From NCBI GenBank assembly GCA_030430565.1, contig JAUIKS010000002.1:124001-188000 (forward strand): a DNA stretch of 64,000 nucleotides. Reading direction: 5' to 3'. A program made the position numbers and the translations under genes. Of this stretch, positions 58,893-64,000 are shown piece by piece. Every line of letters starts with the position of its first letter. Positions within the stretch are counted from its first letter, which is position 1. The notes under the pieces were generated by a model. The model worked only from the letters and a program-made list of their open reading frames with translations, ran no database searches and was not told where the DNA came from. The stretch comes from Polyangia bacterium. GTDB lineage: Bacteria; Myxococcota_A; Polyangia; Nannocystales; Nannocystaceae.

Positions 58893-60898
58893 GCCGTCGC
58901 CCCACGCGCCTCACGCTGCTCGCCCTCGGGATCGCGCTGCCGACCGCGCTGCTCGGCGTCGGCTGGTTCACCGCGTCGCTGCGCGAGCGCGGGATGAAGG
59001 CCGCCGCCCAGCGCCAGCGCCTGGTGCACTCGGCCGAGGCGATCCGCGCGGCCGTGGACGAGAGCCTCGAGGACCTGCGGCGCCGCGAGGACGCGCGCCC
59101 CTTCTACCTCTACAACCACTACTACAGCCCGCCCGAGCTGCTCGCGCTCAACGATCCGATCGCCGTCTCCCCGCTGGCCGCCGCGCCGGATGATCGCCGC
59201 GTCCGTGGTTACTTCCAGGTCGACCCCGCCGCCGAGGGCGCGGGCCACACCGTGCGCACGCCCTACGAGCCCATCCCCGAGACGACGCGCGCGGCCGACA
59301 AGAACGACGATCGCGGCGTCGCGCCGTCGCCCCCCGGGAGCCCGCAGGCGCGCGCCGCCGAGCTGTACGCGCTCGTGATGCGAGATGGCTTTTCAGACAT
59401 CCGCGCGCAGAGCTTCGGCGACGCCGGCGCGGCGCCGGGGCGCATGCCGCCCTCGCCGGTCGAGGCGCCCCCGGACACCCTCATCGCGCAGGCCGTCCCG
59501 CAGCAGGCGCCGCTGACGACCAGCCTCAACGCCTGGGGCAACATCCAGCAGCAGGACATCGTCGAGGCCCAAAAAGGCGACCTGCTGGCCAACGAGCGCG
59601 TACAGAAGCGCGGCCGCCAGGCGCCGCAGACCAGCCGCAACTCGGTCTCGTGGGGCGAGCTCGAGCAGCAGCAGCTCCAGCAGCGAAAACAGGTCCAGCA
59701 GACCAACAACAAGCGCCCGGCGCAGCAGCAGGCGGCCGCGCCCCCGAAAACGCGCCCAGATCCCCCGGAGGTCGCGCCCGGGCCCGCGCAGGTCGTCGAC
59801 TACACGCCGATGCGCTTCGCCGAGGTCGACGGCGCGCCGCTCCTCTACCGCGTCGTCTCGCACGCCGGGACCGGTTCCGTGCAGGGCGTGGTGCTCGACC
59901 GCGTCTACATCGAGCAGACCTGGCTGCCCGCGCTGCTCGAGCGCCACCTCGCGGACGAGGACGATCAGGCGCTGCGGCCCAGCATCACGCGCGACGCCGG
60001 GACCTGCGCGCTCGCGCTCCCGATCTCGACGAAGCTGCCGGAGCTCATGCTGTGCTACCCGAGCGGCGCGGACGAGGTCGCGGGGCTCGACACCAGCCTG
60101 CTCCTGCAGACAGGCGCGCTCCTCGGCCTGCTCGCGGTCATCGCCACCGCCGGCTTCACGATCAACCGCGCGAGCCGGGAGGCCGAGGAGCTCGCGGCCC
60201 AGCGCGCGGCCTTCGTCTCGGCGGTCTCGCACGAGCTGCGCACGCCGCTGACGACCGTCCGCATGCACGCCGAGATGCTGCGCGAGGGGCTGGTCTCGCC
60301 CGAGCGCCGCGCGCGGGTGCACGACGAGCTGACCCGCGAGACTGTCCGCCTCACCCGGCTGATCGACAACGTGCTGACCGTCTCGCGCCTCGAGGCGGGT
60401 CGCCACGCCCTCGAGCTCGCGGAGGGCGAGCTCTCGAGCCAGGTCGAGCGCGTCGTCGAGTCCCAGCGCGACCGGGTCGAGCGCGCGGGCTTCGAGCTGA
60501 TCGTGCGCGTGCCGGAGGAGCCGGTGATCGCCCGTTACGACGCCCAGGCGATCGAGCAGATCGTGATCAACCTGATCGACAACGCGCTCAAGTACGCGGG
60601 CGGCGACGACGCGCGCGCCCGCGAGCTCGCGGTCGAGCTCACGCGCGCCGGCGCCGGCGTCGCCGAGCTGCACGTCCGCGACCGCGGCCCCGGGATCCCG
60701 GACTCGGCGCGCCGTCGCGTCTTCGAGCGCTTCTTTCGCGTCAAGCGCCCCGAGGACTCCCACCTCCCAGGCACCGGGCTCGGGCTCTCGCTGGTCCACG
60801 ATCTCGCCCGCGCCCACGGCGGCGACGCGCGGGTCGGCGCGCGCCCGGGCGGCGGCGCCGACTTCTGCATCACCCTGCCCTGCGAGCCGGCGGCCTGA
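58889..60898 (+). CDS. Sensor histidine kinase with large Gln-rich extracytoplasmic region
   Basis: The 669-residue protein starts at GTG 58889. Membrane helix 1 lies at ~8-28 and helix 2 at ~407-430, giving an unusually large (~375-residue) extracytoplasmic region; residues ~215-305 of it are Gln/Pro-rich (ELEQQQLQQRKQVQQ, KRPAQQQAAAPPK). The kinase part has the H-box AVSHELRTPLTTVRMH (phospho-His ~447), the N-box INLIDNALKYAGG, DRGPGIPDS, ERFFRVKR and GTGLGLSLVHDLA. There is no HAMP domain. The signal is unknown; the Gln-rich region may contact the cell wall. Confidence 0.93.
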
Positions 60899-60905
60899 CC
60901 TGCTG

Positions 60906-60925
60906 AGCCGGCGACTGCGCCGGCT
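60906..60925. terminator. Hairpin between converging genes
   Basis: AGCCGGCG (60906-60913), loop ACTG and CGCCGGCT (60918-60925) form a perfect 8-bp GC stem in the 25 nt between the kinase stop and the FG-GAP gene stop. It could serve both strands. There is no U-tract. Confidence 0.4.
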
Positions 60926-62918
60926 ACTCGTCGCTGACCGAGAGGCCAGCTTGGTAGTCGAGGATCGCGTAGTGGTTCACGGGGATCTGCTCGGCCGGGT
61001 AGCTCGCCGTCGTGCCGTCGGGCCAGCGCACCTCGAGGCTCTCGGGGCAGCCGAACGCGCCGAAGCCGAGGTGCAGCGCGCGGGAGTCGATCGAGTTGTA
61101 GGTCCCGCGGCTCGACTTGAGCTCGCGGACCACCACCTCGTCGCGGCCCGCGAAGCGCAGCGTCACGCGGGTGCCGAAGGCGTCGCGCGTGACGTTCTCG
61201 CCGTCGCCGCGGACGTGGAGCGCGAGCCACATGTTCTGGCTGCCGATGTCGTTGCGGAACAGGAAGTTCGGGCGCCCGCCGCCGGTGTCGCGGCCGCCGA
61301 CGAGCAGGTCGAGGTCGCCGTCGTGGTCGTAGTCGGCCCAGGCGTGGTTCTGGGCCTGCTTCATGCGCTGCAGCGGATCGTCGGGGTGGTTGATCCCGCT
61401 CTGCGGGCCCAGGTTGGTGAACGTCCCGTCCTCGTTTTGGTGCATGAGGCCGAACCACGCGAGCTGGTCGATCTCGGAGTAGTTGCCCTCGTACTTCTTG
61501 TCGCGCGAGACCGCGAGGTCGACGCGCCCGTCGTTGTCGAAGTCGATCATCGAGCCGTCGATGTCGCCCTCGTTGAAGGGCAGCCCGCGCTCCTGGAACT
61601 CGTTGACGAAGGCGAAGCCGCCCGCGGCGCCTTGATTGATCAGCAGCTGCGAGGGGTCCGACCACTTGCGGCTGTAGTCCCCGTCGACCGGGTGCGAGAT
61701 CGTCACGAGGTAGATGTCGAGGTCGCCGTCGTTGTCGACGTCCTCGCACTGCAGCCCGAAGCCGTTGGAGCCCACGTAGTCGCCGGGGCCCGCGTCGGGC
61801 TCCGGGTCCTGACCGTAACCGGTGGTGGAGAGGTAGTAGTTGCCGGTCGCCAGCGAGGCGAAGCCGCGCTCGATCGCGACCTGGCTCATGTGCCCGGTCC
61901 CGTCGTTCTCCCACAGGTGGTTCTCGCCGAGCGCGACGCTGACGCCGTAGTTCGAGACGAAGACGTCGAGGTCGCCGTCGTCGTCGTAGTCGCAGGCGAC
62001 CGCGCCGTTGCCCGGCTGCCCGACCGTCGTCGGCAAGAACTGGGAGCTGACGTCCTGGAAGGTGGCGTCGCCGAAGCCGAAGAACAGCTGATCGACGACG
62101 GCGAAGCCGGTCTGCCCGCTCGCGACGAACAGGTCGAGGCGCGCGTCGCCGTTGTAGTCCGCGAACACCCCGTTGGCCGCGCGCGTCCCCGAGATCCCCG
62201 CGCCGACGCCGGAGCCGGGCGCGGGCGTGAAGCGGCCGGTCCCGTCGTTCAGCAAGAGCTGGCTCTGGTGGCTGCCGAGCGTGATGTCGAGGCCGGCGTA
62301 GCAGTCCTGATCGCCGTCGTTGTCGACGTCGCCGAACGCGAAGAAGCCGGCCTGAACGTCGCGCAGGCCGGACTCGTCGCTGAAGTGCGTGAACGTCCCG
62401 TCGCCGTTGTTGAGGAACACGAGGTGTTCGAACGGGATCCCCGCCTGCGGGTTCGGGAACAGGCTGTGGGCCACGATGTCGTCGAGCCCGTCACCGTTGA
62501 GGTCGGCCCAGCCGAGCCGGCTGTGATCGTTGATCGGGATCGGCTCAGCGGGATCGGGGACGAAGTTCTCGACCTGCATCCCGCTGGCCTCGGAGACATC
62601 CGTGAAGAAGCCCGTGCCGGGCGCCTTGAGCTGCTGCGCCTCGCAGGTGAAGCCGGCGGTCCCCGTGTCGGTCGCGGTCGCGGCGTCGGTCTCCGCGCCC
62701 GCCGTGCTCGACGAGGTGCTCTGGGCGGTCGTGCTCGCGCTCGTCCCCGCCTCGCTCGCGCTCGCCTCCGTCGCGCTGGTGGCCTGCGAGGTCCCGCTCC
62801 CGGCGTCGCCGCAGCTGATCGAGCAGGCGCTCATGCCCAGCAGCGGCGCGAGCGCCAACGCGGAGGATCGCCGCGCGATCCAGCTTGAACCACAGGACCG
62901 CTGCGACGTGACCGGCAT
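60924..62918 (-). CDS. FG-GAP/VCBS repeat lipoprotein with ASPIC/UnbV domain
   Basis: From ATG 62918 the ~664-residue protein has a lipoprotein signal (LALAPLLGMSAC), a Ser/Thr/Ala stalk, and repeated calcium-binding FG-GAP/VCBS blades (GWADLNGDGLDDIVAHS, FGDVDNDGDQDCYAG, DYNGDARLDLFVASG, DYDDDGDLDVFVSNY, VDNDGDLDIYLVT, DYDHDGDLDLLVGG). The C-terminal ~110 residues are an ASPIC/UnbV domain (WLALHVRGDGENVTRDAFGT, LEVRWPDGTTASY). This is the CRTAC1-like architecture seen in myxobacterial surface proteins. It likely forms a beta-propeller with an extra domain. Confidence 0.88.
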   Translation of the reverse strand: MPVTSQRSCGSSWIARRSSALALAPLLGMSACSISCGDAGSGTSQATSATEASASEAGTSASTTAQSTSSSTAGAETDAATATDTGTAGFTCEAQQLKAPGTGFFTDVSEASGMQVENFVPDPAEPIPINDHSRLGWADLNGDGLDDIVAHSLFPNPQAGIPFEHLVFLNNGDGTFTHFSDESGLRDVQAGFFAFGDVDNDGDQDCYAGLDITLGSHQSQLLLNDGTGRFTPAPGSGVGAGISGTRAANGVFADYNGDARLDLFVASGQTGFAVVDQLFFGFGDATFQDVSSQFLPTTVGQPGNGAVACDYDDDGDLDVFVSNYGVSVALGENHLWENDGTGHMSQVAIERGFASLATGNYYLSTTGYGQDPEPDAGPGDYVGSNGFGLQCEDVDNDGDLDIYLVTISHPVDGDYSRKWSDPSQLLINQGAAGGFAFVNEFQERGLPFNEGDIDGSMIDFDNDGRVDLAVSRDKKYEGNYSEIDQLAWFGLMHQNEDGTFTNLGPQSGINHPDDPLQRMKQAQNHAWADYDHDGDLDLLVGGRDTGGGRPNFLFRNDIGSQNMWLALHVRGDGENVTRDAFGTRVTLRFAGRDEVVVRELKSSRGTYNSIDSRALHLGFGAFGCPESLEVRWPDGTTASYPAEQIPVNHYAILDYQAGLSVSDE

Positions 62919-63008
62919 GATCTCGGTGTACGCCGGACAGCCGCCGCGCCGCAAGCCCGAACGGCCCGCGACGGGACCGCGCGGACCGCCGGCCCGCCGG
63001 ACCAGTCC

Positions 63009-63992
63009 TTAAGGCAAGATCCCGCAGATGCCGACGTTTTCGAAGTTCGGCGGCGCCTCGCCCTGCGGATACCAGGGGATGCAGCTCATGGTCTCCTCGT
63101 ACTCCGGGCACGGGTCCGGGAGGTCGAGGTCACACCACGGCGTGCAGCAGTAGACCCCCTGGCACGAGGGGACGTTCTCGGCGAACACGCACGAGTTGCC
63201 GGGCGCGCAGTTCGACATCGCGATGCAGCCCTCCGGGAACACGCCCCCGCCGGGGCTGAGGTTCTTGACGAGCGGCATGCACACGAAGCCCTCGGCGCCG
63301 AGCATGGGCGCGTCCATAAAGCAGCCCTCGCCGCTCGGACAGTCCTGGACCAGCGGGTTGCACTTGCGGAAGCAGACCGGGACGATCGGCTCGAACAGCT
63401 CGACGCAGGTGTAGTCGGGATCGAGGCAGAAGGCCTCCTCGGCGCTGGGGCCCTGGCAGAACTCGACGCAGGTCGCGAAGCCGTCGTCGTCAAGGTCGAG
63501 GCAGAGCGAGCCGGCGATGCAGGTGTCCTCGCCCGAGCCGAAGCCGCCCATGGTCAGACACTCGGCGCCGATCTCGTCCGCGTTCGGCGTCTCGGGGACG
63601 CACTTGACGCCATCGGGGAAGATGCCGCCGTTCTCGTTGAAGGGCACGCACTTCTCGCCGTCTTGGCAGTCCTGCTGCAGCAGGCTGCACATCGCCCCGA
63701 CCCCGCTCATGTCCTCTTTGACAGGGCCAGCGGTCGTCGGCTCGACGCCGGTGCTTGACGCCCCATCTGTAGTGCCCTCACTCGAGGCCCCTTCACTCGT
63801 GGCCTCGTTGGTCGCGTCGGAGGTCTCGGGGCCGTCGTCGCCGCTGCAGCCGAGCGGAGCCGATATCGCTACGAATGACGCCGCGAGCGTCGCGGCGAGA
63901 CCGCGGAGCGCTGACGCGGGCTTGGTGCGTGGATCAACGCTGCGAACAGTGAGGGGACTCGACCAACGCTGACTCGTGGAATCGCGGCTCAT
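63009..63992 (-). CDS. Cys-rich lipoprotein
   Basis: The 327-residue protein has a lipobox (FVAISAPLGC), a Ser/Thr/Gly/Glu stalk (~50-95), and a Cys-rich domain with many paired Cys (CSLLQQDCQDGEKCVPF, CLTMGGFGSGEDTC, CFRKCNPLVQDCPSGEGC, CCTPWCDLDLPDPC). Presumably disulfide-bonded and extracellular. No family was recognised. The n-region before the signal core is long (~30 residues), so the start may be downstream of ATG 63992. Confidence 0.75.
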   Translation of the reverse strand: MSRDSTSQRWSSPLTVRSVDPRTKPASALRGLAATLAASFVAISAPLGCSGDDGPETSDATNEATSEGASSEGTTDGASSTGVEPTTAGPVKEDMSGVGAMCSLLQQDCQDGEKCVPFNENGGIFPDGVKCVPETPNADEIGAECLTMGGFGSGEDTCIAGSLCLDLDDDGFATCVEFCQGPSAEEAFCLDPDYTCVELFEPIVPVCFRKCNPLVQDCPSGEGCFMDAPMLGAEGFVCMPLVKNLSPGGGVFPEGCIAMSNCAPGNSCVFAENVPSCQGVYCCTPWCDLDLPDPCPEYEETMSCIPWYPQGEAPPNFENVGICGILP

Positions 63993-64000
63993 AGCTTGCT

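Overview
The window is a dense, roughly 70% GC bacterial chromosome segment with almost no intergenic DNA and many ATGA/GTGA stop-start overlaps. Four things point to Myxococcota, most likely the Nannocystis/Plesiocystis/Enhygromyxa side: MYXO-CTERM-type tails on two secreted proteins, several Hanks-type Ser/Thr kinases, an AgmX/PglI C-terminal-domain lipoprotein, and seven lipoproteins with long Ser/Thr/Asp/Gly linkers after the lipobox. The lineage is inferred from protein style only; no rRNA, tRNA, CRISPR array, insertion sequence or prophage was seen.

Region 1 (1-14813) is a gas-vesicle locus joined to a signalling block. The plus strand has the end of a GvpF/L gene, a double ArsA/Get3-like ATPase and a small GvpA/J/S-family gene, then a YCF48-like propeller lipoprotein. 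Converging on it is an unbroken minus-strand run from 13421 to 4274: Ser/Thr kinase, TPR membrane protein, receptor-type lipoprotein, ECF sigma factor, second Ser/Thr kinase, small membrane ORF, coiled-coil GvpC candidate, GvpG, GvpK and GvpA. No gap in it exceeds about 80 nt, which suggests gas-vesicle production is transcribed with its own sensing and kinase/sigma machinery.

Region 2 (14921-23548) holds a complete tryptophan operon (trpE-G-D-C-F-B-A, minus strand, mostly translationally coupled) divergent from glyA. Region 3 (23545-27788) encodes a MYXO-CTERM phosphodiester glycosidase-type protein and two tandem lipoproteins with Cys-rich repeats and a fibrinogen-like domain. Region 4 (28178-31408) is a four-gene aryl-polyene-like cassette (ketosynthase, chain-length-factor-like ketosynthase, hotdog dehydratase, ketoreductase), with no acyl carrier protein in sight.

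Region 5 (31475-48265) is mixed: a zinc-ribbon membrane protein, lipoproteins, a DUF4388 protein, an SGNH hydrolase, a large fused HTTM protein, a histidine phosphatase, a ferredoxin-NADP reductase-like enzyme, a deleted sodium:solute symporter pseudogene, an NTF2-like protein and a cytochrome P450. Region 6 (48252-55969) has a split HTTM pair coupled to a secreted MYXO-CTERM metallopeptidase, facing a DacB-type carboxypeptidase that overlaps a full-length ribosomal L7/L12-like paralogue, then a diacylglycerol-kinase-family enzyme. Region 7 (56057-63992) has an IgGFc-binding-domain lipoprotein, a two-component system with an unusual Gln-rich sensor region, an FG-GAP/ASPIC-UnbV lipoprotein and a Cys-rich lipoprotein.
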